Source: JAGVSR01 sp964458265 (lineage in GTDB: Bacteria > Pseudomonadota > Alphaproteobacteria > Rhizobiales > Hyphomicrobiaceae). From it: DNA of 62,770 nt. This document shows, piece after piece, positions 55,781 to 62,770 of this stretch. A program made the translations under genes and the position numbers. Under the pieces are notes generated by a model. That model had not been told where the DNA came from. It saw nothing but the letters and a program-made list of their open reading frames with translations, and did not search any database. Location of the stretch: contig CAYWIF010000019.1 in assembly GCA_964458265.1 (NCBI GenBank), positions 1 through 62,770 of the forward strand, given 5' to 3'. The number at the start of each line of letters is the position of its first letter. Positions within the stretch are counted from its first letter, which is position 1.

Positions 55781-56596
55781 TCAAGGGGATGAAAGGAGCC
55801 AGTGATTGAGCGCCAGCAGCAGAATCAACAGAGCCGCGAGCCTGTAAAGACGGACATGGAAGCCGCGCTGTCCGAGAAAGTCGCCGAGCGCGTAGCCGAT
55901 CGTGAGGGTGATCGCGAAGAGATATTTGACCGTTTCTTTGCCGCCCGCGTTCTCGTACGTGGCTGACGCGGGGTCGGGATCGTAGCCAAGCAGGAAGATG
56001 ATGCCGAGCGCGCCCATGATGGCCAGGCTCGGCCAGGTCATGCCGTCGAGAAAGCCCCAGCCGCGCTGCAATGGTGTGCCGTATAAAATTGCGGAAATGC
56101 GCGCGCCGAGGCCGATGATAGCCAGGAAGAAGGCCAGCGCGATGGCCGCCTGCAGATGCGCGTGAGGATAGAAGCCGAACGTATCGTAGTGTCCAAGCCA
56201 GAAATCGGATGACACGGTCATCCACCAACCGAGGATCGCCATGAACGGCCGCGAAAGTGGGACGGCCCAGGCGAGTTGGGCGAGGACGGTCAGGGCGGCG
56301 CCGGTCATGCCGATGAGGGCGACGGCTTCGCGCGCCAGCCAGCCGCCGAGCGTGGCTGAAGGACGGATCGCCTCCCTGGGTGCCGAAGCGGGCGTGGATC
56401 GGGGTCCTGATGCCGGACGTTTCGGGCCGGCCGTTTTTGGTGGGGCCCGCGTCGTGCCGAAGTCGCCGACCTTTGCCGAAGGGGCCTGCGTGACGACACG
56501 CGATTTTGCGCGCGGCGTCATGCGCCATCGCGGCCAAGTGAACGCCGGCACACGTTGAACCGTGGGCGTGCGGCCGGAAAGGTCGATTGTCGTCAT
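55781..56596 (-). CDS. Hypothetical multi-pass membrane protein
   Basis: A 271-residue protein. The first 85 residues are basic, Pro/Ser-rich and probably disordered in the cytoplasm. Five or so hydrophobic segments follow, including AVALIGMTGAALTVLAQLAW and LQAAIALAFFLAIIGLGARI, with a charged loop DPDPASATYENAGGKET before the last pair. I do not recognise a family. It lies upstream of parE on the same strand with 170 bases between them. Confidence 0.65.
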   Translation of the reverse strand: MTTIDLSGRTPTVQRVPAFTWPRWRMTPRAKSRVVTQAPSAKVGDFGTTRAPPKTAGPKRPASGPRSTPASAPREAIRPSATLGGWLAREAVALIGMTGAALTVLAQLAWAVPLSRPFMAILGWWMTVSSDFWLGHYDTFGFYPHAHLQAAIALAFFLAIIGLGARISAILYGTPLQRGWGFLDGMTWPSLAIMGALGIIFLLGYDPDPASATYENAGGKETVKYLFAITLTIGYALGDFLGQRGFHVRLYRLAALLILLLALNHWLLSSP

Positions 56597-56801
56597 CGCG
56601 TTGGTTTATTGCAGGCTTTGGTGCATTGCGAAAGGCGGGATGTCGGCCTGATTGGCAGCATGTTTGGCGATAAATCTTATATCGCCGGAAGATGGCTACC
56701 AGAGCGTAGGGAGGCGGGCGGGCCGCTTGGCGAGAAAGGGCGTTTCGGCATAGCGTTGTGGCGGTCAACGGTCAGTCGCGATAGCCCATGAGGTGCCGGA
56801 C

Positions 56802-57860
56802 ATGCATTTCCTCTCCTTTGCACTTTGCCTTGGCGATGGTTTGCGCTGGATCGCTGTCGGAGGCGCGATCGTTCTGGCTTGTGGCCCTTCAAGCGTGCGC
56901 GCATCAGAGGCCGACGTGCAGGCGGCGATCGACAAAGCCAATCTCTACGTTGAGACGGCAAAAAATACGGAGCGGGCGGTCGACTCCTGGGAGCGGTATG
57001 CGAGTTGGGTCAATATGAAGACCGGGCCGACAGGCAAGGAGCGCTATCTGACGTATGGGATGTACGAGCTTTACGATGTGGAGCCGCTGCTCAAGGAAGC
57101 GCGCGATGCGGCCGTACTTGAGCCGCGTGCCGAGGCTGTCGATGCCGCGATGGTCAGGTATATCTCGGCGTATGAGGCCCTGGCACCTGTGATGCAGGAA
57201 GCCGCGGCCTACTATGAGCGGCAGGGGTACGAGGCGGACAAGATGGCGCTGGGTAAGGCGCTGCATCCCAAGATGGTGCCGCTCGCAACTGCGTTCATGG
57301 CGGAGCGCAAGGTGATGATGCCGCTGCTGCGTGCGCATCTGCGGGAGGTGGAAGCTTTGGAAGTGCGGGCGCTCGAAGCGGCGGACGGGCCGACAGCGGC
57401 GTTTCATACCGCCAACGTGATGACGGCCTTGCATCGTGTGATGGATACTTTTCCGCGCGAGAAACCCGAGCAGATGAATGCCGAAGAACTCGATCAGGTG
57501 ATGTCGGAGATTGGGCCTGAGAATTTCAGTGAGAAATTCGATCAGTTGATGAGCGGCGTGAAGCCGTCGAATGCGACTATCGATGTGGCGCGCTTTGGCG
57601 CGGCGCTTGAGGCTTATGCGAAGGCGGTGGAGGGGTTTGAGGGATTTACGGGCGAAAAGCCGAAGGATTTCGCCAAGTTCAAGCCCATGCCGGGTGAGAT
57701 GAAAATTGTATTGCAGGAATTTCAAAAGCCGCTCGCGAAAAGCGGGGGGCGGGAGTTCGATGGCGGCGGACAGATGGTGATGCGCCTTACCCAGCGGTAC
57801 TACGACATGATCAACGAAAGCCAATCCGTTTGGGGCAGCCGGCTGCGGCATTTGCCTTGA
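56802..57860 (+). CDS. YiiG-like DUF3829 protein
   Basis: A 352-residue secreted helical protein similar to YiiG (DUF3829). After a signal peptide (cleavage near VRA-SEA) come blocks typical of the family: VQAAIDKANLYVETA, the GPTGKERYLTYGMYEL segment, YISAYEALAPVMQEAAAYYE and KALHPKMVPL. The role of YiiG is not known; in E. coli it is a lipoprotein, whereas no clear lipobox is seen here (VLACGPS is a borderline possibility). ATG 56802 has GAGG at a spacing of 8; GTG 56793 overlaps that site. Confidence 0.8.
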   Translation: MHFLSFALCLGDGLRWIAVGGAIVLACGPSSVRASEADVQAAIDKANLYVETAKNTERAVDSWERYASWVNMKTGPTGKERYLTYGMYELYDVEPLLKEARDAAVLEPRAEAVDAAMVRYISAYEALAPVMQEAAAYYERQGYEADKMALGKALHPKMVPLATAFMAERKVMMPLLRAHLREVEALEVRALEAADGPTAAFHTANVMTALHRVMDTFPREKPEQMNAEELDQVMSEIGPENFSEKFDQLMSGVKPSNATIDVARFGAALEAYAKAVEGFEGFTGEKPKDFAKFKPMPGEMKIVLQEFQKPLAKSGGREFDGGGQMVMRLTQRYYDMINESQSVWGSRLRHLP

Positions 57861-57867
57861 GGGTGGC

Positions 57868-58248
57868 CTAGCCATTACTCAGGTGCTTGAGTGTGCCGGC
57901 GTTCTGTTCCCAGTTCTGTCCGTCAAAGGGTTCGATGACGAGCGAGGGAATGGGGGTATCGAGGCAGCGCACGTTGACGTCGATGCCGTCGGGATTGGAG
58001 CGGGGGACGTAGAACGGTTTGATGCCGCAGGTTTTGCAAAAGGTGTGCTGCGCGACGCCGGTGTTGAACGTGTAGCGCGTGAGGTTTTCTTTGCCGGTGA
58101 GGAGGCGGAATTTCGCCTGCGGCACGATCAAGTGCAGGAAGCCCACTTTGGTGCAGATCGAGCAGTTGCAATCCTGGGCGACAATCGTCTCAGGTGCGTC
58201 GACCTCGAACGTGACCGCGCGGCAGTGGCAGCTTCCCTGGTAGATCAT
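57868..58248 (-). CDS. GFA family protein
   Basis: A 126-residue zinc protein of the GFA family (named after the glutathione-dependent formaldehyde-activating enzyme Gfa). Zinc ligands are in GSCHCRAV, CNCSICTKVG and FCKTCGIKPFY, the standard CxC, CxxC and CxxC arrangement. Most GFA proteins have no proven function, and formaldehyde activation should not be assumed. It is separated by 17 bases from the upstream pirin gene and probably co-transcribed. Confidence 0.92.
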   Translation of the reverse strand: MIYQGSCHCRAVTFEVDAPETIVAQDCNCSICTKVGFLHLIVPQAKFRLLTGKENLTRYTFNTGVAQHTFCKTCGIKPFYVPRSNPDGIDVNVRCLDTPIPSLVIEPFDGQNWEQNAGTLKHLSNG

Positions 58249-58265
58249 CGGACGGTTTCTTCTGG

Positions 58266-59183
58266 TCAGTCTGGAAGCGGGATGAACTCGGTGGGATCGC
58301 CGGGGACGATGTCGAAGCGGCCTTTTCGCCATTCTTCCTTCGCCTGGTCGATGCGCTCCTTGGAGGATGACACGAAGTTCCACCAAATGTGACGCGGTCC
58401 GTCCATCGGTTCGCCGCCGACGATCATGAGGCGGGACTGGGAGACGGCCAGGATGGAGATGCGGTCGCCGGGTCGGAAGACGAGGAGGCGTCCGGGGCCG
58501 AACGTTTCGCCCGCGATGTCGATTTCGCCGGAGACGATGAAGACGCCGCGTTCGTCGAAGTCCGGGTCGAGCGGGAGGACGGCGCCGGGCGCGAGAATGG
58601 CTTCGGCATAGACGCACGGTTGTGGAAATGCGGCGGGCGACGTTTCACCGAACATCGACCCCATGATGAGACGGATGCGCTTGCCTTCGCCCATGATGCG
58701 GGGCAGTTCGGCTTCGGCGTGATGAACAAACGCGGGTGCAACTTCCTCGTGCGATTTGGGAAGTGCTGCCCAGGCCTGGATGCCGAAAAGGCGCGGGCCG
58801 GTGGCTTTGATTTCGGGGGCGGTTCGTTCGGAATGAACAATGCCGCGGCCTGCGGTCATCAGGTTCAGCGCGCCGGGGCGTATCGACAGTTCGGTGCCGA
58901 GGCTGTCGCGATGCATGATCTCGCCATCAAACAGATAGGTGACGGTCGAGAGGCCGATGTGGGGATGTGGGCGGACGTCGATGCCCTGACCGATAAGGAA
59001 TTCGGCGGGGCCCATCTGGTCGAAGAATATGAATGGGCCAATCATCTGCTTGCCGGCGGCGGGCAAGGCGCGGCGCACTTCGAAGCCGCCGAGGTCGCGG
59101 GCGCGGGGGACGATCACCTGTTCAATCAGATCACAGGCTTTCGTGTCGCCGGGTTTCGGATCCGCGTCGGGTAGCCAGCTCAT
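58266..59183 (-). CDS. Pirin family protein
   Basis: A 305-residue bicupin. The metal ligands are conserved: His73 and His75 in RPHPHIGL, His117 and Glu119 in VHSER. The C-terminal cupin begins near AEAILAPGAVLPL. Several bacterial pirins oxidise quercetin, while others bind regulatory partners; which applies here is unknown. It is the first gene of a probable two-gene unit with the GFA gene. Confidence 0.93.
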   Translation of the reverse strand: MSWLPDADPKPGDTKACDLIEQVIVPRARDLGGFEVRRALPAAGKQMIGPFIFFDQMGPAEFLIGQGIDVRPHPHIGLSTVTYLFDGEIMHRDSLGTELSIRPGALNLMTAGRGIVHSERTAPEIKATGPRLFGIQAWAALPKSHEEVAPAFVHHAEAELPRIMGEGKRIRLIMGSMFGETSPAAFPQPCVYAEAILAPGAVLPLDPDFDERGVFIVSGEIDIAGETFGPGRLLVFRPGDRISILAVSQSRLMIVGGEPMDGPRHIWWNFVSSSKERIDQAKEEWRKGRFDIVPGDPTEFIPLPD

Positions 59184-59264
59184 AGTCGTCCTCGCCGTTA
59201 CTGAGCGAAGAGATTGGCACGAGCTGCGTGGCGATGAAAGGCGAGACGCCGCGATGGCGCTGTC

Positions 59265-59519
59265 TCAGAGGACCAGTGCCGCTGCACCGAGCACGATGGC
59301 AATTGCGACAAAGATCCAAACGACGATGCCGGCTTCCGGTATTCCCAGATAGGCGAGCAGGCCGACGACGAGAAACGCGACCGCCGAACCCCAGAACGCC
59401 GGGCTCTGATTTTTCGGCCAAAGATTATAGACGACGCGGCCGGCGATCATCGCGCCGACCACGATCAAGACGAGCAGGCCCGCCCGCTGCGGGTCTTGGA
59501 AGATCGCGATCCAGTCCAT
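59265..59519 (-). CDS. Small two-helix membrane protein
   Basis: An 84-residue protein with two or three hydrophobic segments (AGLLVLIVVGAMIAGRVVY, SAVAFLVVGLLAYLGI and VVWIFVAIAIVLGAAALVL). ATG 59519 has AGGA at a spacing of 8; an earlier ATG at 59579 has none. No family recognised. It is divergent from the His-rich protein gene. Confidence 0.6.
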   Translation of the reverse strand: MDWIAIFQDPQRAGLLVLIVVGAMIAGRVVYNLWPKNQSPAFWGSAVAFLVVGLLAYLGIPEAGIVVWIFVAIAIVLGAAALVL

Positions 59520-59642
59520 GAATGATTTCCTACGTGATTTTCCGATGTGCAAAATCGCAGGGGAAGCCGGCTTATGCAATGAACGCCCCTTGGCCTGCCG
59601 GCGTTACAGGTTAGTCTCGCGTGACGCAATCCGGAGGCGCCG

Positions 59643-59999
59643 ATGTCCGACTGCAAACTAACGCATCACACCGATCACGCCCATCAACACGGTCCCGGAT
59701 TCGGGCACACGGCGCTCAAGCATGGCGATCATGTCGACTATCTTCACGACGGTCATCTGCATCACATGCATGACGGGCATGTCGATGAGCACGCGATCGA
59801 GGTTTCGGCGAAGAATCCGGACGCGTGTACGCCGGAACATCAGTGCGGCGGACACGAGGCGGGGCACGTTCATGGTCCGGGGTGCGGGCACGAGGCGGTG
59901 CCGCACGGGGACCACGTCGACTATCTGGTCGACGGGCATCTGCATCATCCGCACAGCGACCATTGCGACGATCATGGGCCGGTAGAGGTGGTGAAGTAG
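59643..59999 (+). CDS. His-rich duplicated metal-binding protein
   Basis: A 118-residue soluble protein with 28 His residues (24 percent) and no signal peptide. It is a tandem duplication: residues 16-50 and 77-111 (35 residues each) agree at 25 positions, both containing HGDHVDYL followed by DGHLHH. The linker (51-76) has CTPEHQC. The repeat design suggests binding of Zn, Ni or Cu for storage or buffering, but the metal is not determinable. GGAGG lies 8 bases before ATG 59643. Proteins with the same DYL-x-DGHLHH unit occur in other bacteria without assigned function. Confidence 0.75.
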   Translation: MSDCKLTHHTDHAHQHGPGFGHTALKHGDHVDYLHDGHLHHMHDGHVDEHAIEVSAKNPDACTPEHQCGGHEAGHVHGPGCGHEAVPHGDHVDYLVDGHLHHPHSDHCDDHGPVEVVK

Positions 60000-60042
60000 G
60001 ACGCTGCGATCTTATCCGCCGTCCCGTGCGCCTCGTCCAATT

Positions 60043-60687
60043 TCAGGTTGGATGCGTGCTGAGCGCAGGGCGGAGGAGTTTGACGATTTCGCCGGCGTAG
60101 CTGTCGTCGCAACTGTATTTCGTGCCGGACAGAAAGCGATACCAGAACGCGCCGTGGATGACGTGTGCGAGGGCGTCTTCGTCGAGGCCGGTGCGGAACT
60201 GGCCGAGCGCGTAGCCGTGACGCAGCACACGGCGCAACGCTTCGCAGCGAACCCGGTGCACGCGTTCATAGAGGTTCTGGCGAAAGGCAGGGTCGAGTTG
60301 CGCCTCGGCGATCAAACTGCGCACGCCCTTAGCCACGAGCTCGTTACGCATGAAGGCGAAGAAGCGCTGCAGGTCGGCTTCCAAGTCGGCGAAGGCGTCC
60401 GCAGAAGGCACGAGCGGCGGCATACGGCGCAGGGAGTGCTCGGTGAAGGCATCGAGCACGAGGTCCGCCTTCGATCCCCACCAGCGATAAATCGATTGCT
60501 TGCCGACCTTCGCGGCGGCGGCAATGGCGTCGATCGAAACGTCGCGATAGTCGCGTTCCCCCACCAGCATGATTGCGGCGTCGAGGATCGCCTGCCGGGT
60601 TTCCTCGCTACGAGGCCGGCCCGGCGCGCGCTTCAGGGACGATGTGGGATTGTCTGTCGTGGTCATAAGCGGTTCCATCCGACTCAT
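60043..60687 (-). CDS. TetR-family transcriptional regulator
   Basis: A 214-residue TetR-type repressor. The helix-turn-helix lies at about 28-75 (RQAILDAAIMLVGERDYRDV, then IDAIAAAAKVGKQSIYRWW). The ligand domain from about residue 80 resembles the AefR/TetR_C group (FFAFMRNELVAKGVRSLIAEA). Its own promoter contains a 13-bp motif that also sits in the promoter of the divergent secreted-repeat gene, so it probably represses both. The start could be ATG 60687, 60678 or 60666. The inducer is unknown. Confidence 0.9.
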   Translation of the reverse strand: MSRMEPLMTTTDNPTSSLKRAPGRPRSEETRQAILDAAIMLVGERDYRDVSIDAIAAAAKVGKQSIYRWWGSKADLVLDAFTEHSLRRMPPLVPSADAFADLEADLQRFFAFMRNELVAKGVRSLIAEAQLDPAFRQNLYERVHRVRCEALRRVLRHGYALGQFRTGLDEDALAHVIHGAFWYRFLSGTKYSCDDSYAGEIVKLLRPALSTHPT

Positions 60688-60699
60688 TCTGTTTTGCTA

Positions 60700-60728
60700 A
60701 TTATAAAACGAAACGTACCGTACTTCAA
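60700..60728 (-). promoter_or_regulatory. tetR-type promoter with embedded operator
   Basis: Minus strand: -35 TTGAAG (60728-60723), a 17-bp spacer and a perfect -10 TATAAT (60705-60700), starting 13 bases before the TetR ATG. The spacer contains ACGGTACGTTTCG (60721-60709), the reverse complement of the operator-like motif CGAAACG-TA-CCGT. Confidence 0.7.
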
Positions 60729-60853
60729 TTTACGTGTTGATACGGATGCAGCCGAGCAGAGCCCATGCCGATAGCTTTGATTTTTATATCAATAAAAACA
60801 ATCATTTATGTGATGATCCCTGAGAACTCGCATCAGATCACGATTTTGTGAAT

Positions 60854-60896
60854 ACGGATCGTCTCGTTTTTCTATTGCTAAATCGAAACGATCCGT
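60854..60896. promoter_or_regulatory. Inverted pair of operator-like 13-mers
   Basis: ACGGATCGTCTCG (60854-60866) and CGAAACGATCCGT (60884-60896) are inverted copies with one mismatch, 17 bp apart. Together with 60709-60721 they make three copies of CGAAACGNNCCGT between the two divergent genes. Confidence 0.65.
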
Positions 60897-60903
60897 CTAG
60901 TAT
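60875..60903 (+). promoter_or_regulatory. Promoter of the secreted repeat-protein gene
   Basis: -35 TTGCTA (60875-60880), a 17-bp spacer and -10 TAGTAT (60898-60903). The operator-like CGAAACGATCCGT (60884-60896) fills the spacer, as in the TetR gene promoter. Confidence 0.65.
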
Positions 60904-60986
60904 TCAAATCACGGGCGGCGAACTGGATAGCCAGCCGCCCCGGAACCAGGAACTGACCCAACCAACTCAAGTCTAGGAGACACGCC

Positions 60987-61271
60987 ATGAACCGCATCGT
61001 CATCGCAACGCTCATTCTCGCCGCTTCGCACTCGTTTGCTTCGGCGCGCGATCTCTCCACCAAGGTTATGCAGGACAATCCCGGCGTGACCGGCAGCGGC
61101 CAGACCACCAACCCGACGGCCAAGCCCGAAACCGGTGGTCTCGCCGAGCAGGCCATGCGCATTTCGCCAGGTGTCAACGGTGCCGGCACGACCGCCGATC
61201 CGACGGCCAAGCCTGCCGCGCGCGGCCTTGCCGAGAAAGCCATGCAGGATCATCCCGCCGTCGGCCGCTGA
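60987..61271 (+). CDS. Small secreted protein with 29-residue repeats
   Basis: A 94-residue protein with a signal peptide cleaved near ASA-RD (residue 20). The mature part is two and a half copies of a 29-residue unit: 23-51, 52-80 and a half copy 81-94. The unit runs L-[SA]-[TE]-x-[AV]-M-x-x-x-P-G-V-x-G, a Gly/Thr turn, then PTAKP. It has no Cys and few hydrophobic residues, and is probably disordered or weakly structured. AGGAG precedes ATG 60987 by 7 bases, and a strong terminator follows. I know of no described family. Expression is probably controlled by the divergent TetR protein. Confidence 0.75.
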   Translation: MNRIVIATLILAASHSFASARDLSTKVMQDNPGVTGSGQTTNPTAKPETGGLAEQAMRISPGVNGAGTTADPTAKPAARGLAEKAMQDHPAVGR

Positions 61272-61339
61272 TCTGAAAGCATGACCAATAGCATTCGTCT
61301 GGCGGACGGCGTCCCTCCCCCTCGTCCGCCAGGCCCTGC

Positions 61340-61381
61340 AACCGGCAGCCGTCGTACCCTCCCGACGCTGCCGGTTTTTTT
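61340..61381 (+). terminator. Rho-independent terminator
   Basis: AACCGGCAG(C)CGTCG pairs with CGACGCTGCCGGTT (one bulged C) and runs into seven T. A second inverted repeat without a T-run (61299-61308 with 61323-61332) lies just before it. Confidence 0.85.
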
Positions 61382-61416
61382 GTGTTTGCCTGTGGAGGGC
61401 CGCTGACTATTGCACC

Positions 61417-62770
61417 TTATTCCGCAGCGAGCTTCGAATAGCCGAGCTGGTCGTTGAGTTTGACGATGAGGTCGGCGGCGGCGATGGGAATGTTTGTCCC
61501 GGGACCGAAGACGGCTTTGGCGCCCGACTTGAAAAGTTCCTCGTAGTCGCCCGGCGGAATGACGCCGCCGACAACGATCATGATGTCCTCGCGGCCTTCC
61601 TTGGCGAGCGCCTCGCGCAATTCCGGCACGAGCGTCAGGTGGCCTGCGGCGAGCGACGAAACGCCGACGACATGCACGTCGTTTTCGACGGCCTGGCGGG
61701 CGGCTTCACCGGCGGTTGCAAACAGCGGCCCGATGTCGACATCGAAGCCCAGATCCGCGAAGGCCGTTGCGATCACCTTTTGACCACGGTCGTGCCCGTC
61801 CTGGCCGAGCTTGGCGATGAGAATGCGCGGGCGGCGGCCGTCGTGCGTTTCGAACTCCTCGACGAGTTTCTGCGCCTTCAGCACGTCGCTGCTCATGGAA
61901 GCCTCCGAACGATAGACACCGGAGATCGCACGGATCTCGGCGCGGTGGCGCGTGAAGACCTTCTCCATCGCATCCGACATTTCACCCACGGTCGCCTTGG
62001 CGCGGGCGGCTTTCACGCACAGGTCCAAAAGGTTGGCGCTGCCTTTCGCGCCTTCGGTCAATGCGGCGAGCGCTGCCTGGGTTTCGGCTTCGTTGCGCTC
62101 GGCGCGCAGGCGTTTCAGTTTGGCGATCTGGGCTTCGCGGACGGCGTTGTTGTCGACTTTGAGGAGATTGATCTTCGCGTCGCCGTCGATCTTGAATTTG
62201 TTGACGCCGGTGATCGTCTGCTTGCCGGCATCGATCCGGGCCTGCGTGCGGGCGGCGGCTTCCTCGATGCGCATCTTGGGGATGCCCGCGTCGATGGCCT
62301 TCGCCATGCCGCCGAGTTCTTCGACTTCCTTGATGTGCTCAAGCGCCTTCAGCGCGAGTTCGTAGGTGAGGCGTTCCACGTAGTGGCTGCCGCCCCACGG
62401 GTCGATGACGCGGGTGGTGCCGCTTTCCTGTTGCAGCAATAATTGCGTGTTGCGGGCGATGCGGGCGGAAAAGTCGGTCGGCAGAGCAATCGCTTCATCG
62501 AGCCCGTTGGTGTGCAGCGACTGCGTGTGGCCCTGGGTTGCGGCCATGGCTTCCAGGCAGGTGCGCGTGACGTTGTTGAATACGTCCTGTGCGGTGAGCG
62601 ACCAGCCGGACGTCTGCGAGTGGGTGCGCAGCGAGAGCGAGCGGGCGTCCTTGGGATTGAACTCTTCCTTGATGAGCTTCGCCCAGAGGAGACGCGCGGC
62701 GCGCATCTTGGCGATCTCCATGAAGAAGTTCATGCCGATCGCCCAGAAGAACGACAGACGCGGCGCGAAG
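61417..62770 (-). CDS. Methylmalonyl-CoA mutase, large subunit (partial)
   Basis: The C-terminal 450 residues or so of a coenzyme B12-dependent methylmalonyl-CoA mutase that interconverts methylmalonyl-CoA and succinyl-CoA; the N-terminus lies beyond the window edge. The visible barrel part begins FAPRLSFFWAIGMNFFME. QTSGWSL and DPWGGSHYVE are substrate-barrel motifs. The B12 domain (about the last 130 residues) has GQDGHDRG with the cobalt-ligating His, GVSSLAAGH and VVGGVIPP. This large subunit with its own cobalamin domain is probably the McmA/ScpA type. A terminator-like hairpin lies between it and the plus-strand repeat-protein gene. Confidence 0.95.
   Translation of the reverse strand, partial: FAPRLSFFWAIGMNFFMEIAKMRAARLLWAKLIKEEFNPKDARSLSLRTHSQTSGWSLTAQDVFNNVTRTCLEAMAATQGHTQSLHTNGLDEAIALPTDFSARIARNTQLLLQQESGTTRVIDPWGGSHYVERLTYELALKALEHIKEVEELGGMAKAIDAGIPKMRIEEAAARTQARIDAGKQTITGVNKFKIDGDAKINLLKVDNNAVREAQIAKLKRLRAERNEAETQAALAALTEGAKGSANLLDLCVKAARAKATVGEMSDAMEKVFTRHRAEIRAISGVYRSEASMSSDVLKAQKLVEEFETHDGRRPRILIAKLGQDGHDRGQKVIATAFADLGFDVDIGPLFATAGEAARQAVENDVHVVGVSSLAAGHLTLVPELREALAKEGREDIMIVVGGVIPPGDYEELFKSGAKAVFGPGTNIPIAAADLIVKLNDQLGYSKLAAE

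Noticed and set aside
53556..55805. A 749-codon open frame antisense to parE
   Set aside because: The opposite strand encodes a fully conserved ParE. The antisense product has no recognisable domain.

Overview
The window is high-GC DNA from the chromosome of an alphaproteobacterium, most likely of the order Hyphomicrobiales (Rhizobiales). The best evidence is gene order: bamE diverging from a ubiquinol-cytochrome c chaperone gene, then DUF177, plsX, fabH, ihfA, a MerR-type gene and tRNA-Pro(GGG); tyrS diverging from anmK; and iscR, a cysteine desulfurase, sufB, sufC, sufD, sufS and sufT. I cannot name the genus. Two runs of exactly 100 N (12017-12116 and 18954-19053) mark scaffold joins, so this is a draft assembly.

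Layout. 1-3640 looks accessory: a fragment of a tyrosine recombinase, a sulfotransferase and an OafA-type acyltransferase, with similar GCCCGGTC hairpins at both ends. 3.7-16.6 kb holds an NAD aldehyde dehydrogenase, trmFO, a cyanide-insensitive-type cytochrome bd oxidase (cydAB), a DUF2157/GDYXXLXY membrane pair, a RidA protein, a DUF937 protein and a K+-independent H+-pyrophosphatase. 16.6-17.2 kb is a cluster of palindromic repeats, followed by a YbaL-type antiporter. 19-25.3 kb is the envelope/fatty-acid block ending in a phosphopantetheinyl transferase whose stop codon lies inside tRNA-Pro. 25.5-32.7 kb holds LysR with a MEKHLA protein, idi, marC, a lipoprotein, a GNAT enzyme, an L-2-hydroxyglutarate oxidase-like enzyme, a bactofilin and a PrxQ peroxiredoxin. 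32.9-40.2 kb has a giant AsmA/YhdP-like envelope protein, tyrS, anmK and a hydrolase.

40.3-50.7 kb is the Fe-S cluster assembly (SUF) locus. IscR, with three Cys and a His ligand, probably controls it from a promoter carrying an IscR type-1-like site. Two cysteine desulfurases would supply sulfur, SufBCD form the scaffold, and SufT and SufA handle maturation and transfer. The operon is split: a DCC-family gene, an orphan DevC-like ABC permease and a secreted protein lie between sufT and sufA. After that come a TfoX-like protein, a DEAD-box helicase, parE, several hypothetical proteins, a GFA protein and a pirin.

The right end (59.6-61.4 kb) is the most interesting part. It has a His-rich protein made of a 35-residue duplication, then a TetR regulator and a divergent gene for a small secreted protein built of 29-residue repeats. 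The promoters of both the TetR gene and the repeat-protein gene carry the same 13-bp operator-like motif inside the -35/-10 spacer. The window ends in a partial methylmalonyl-CoA mutase.
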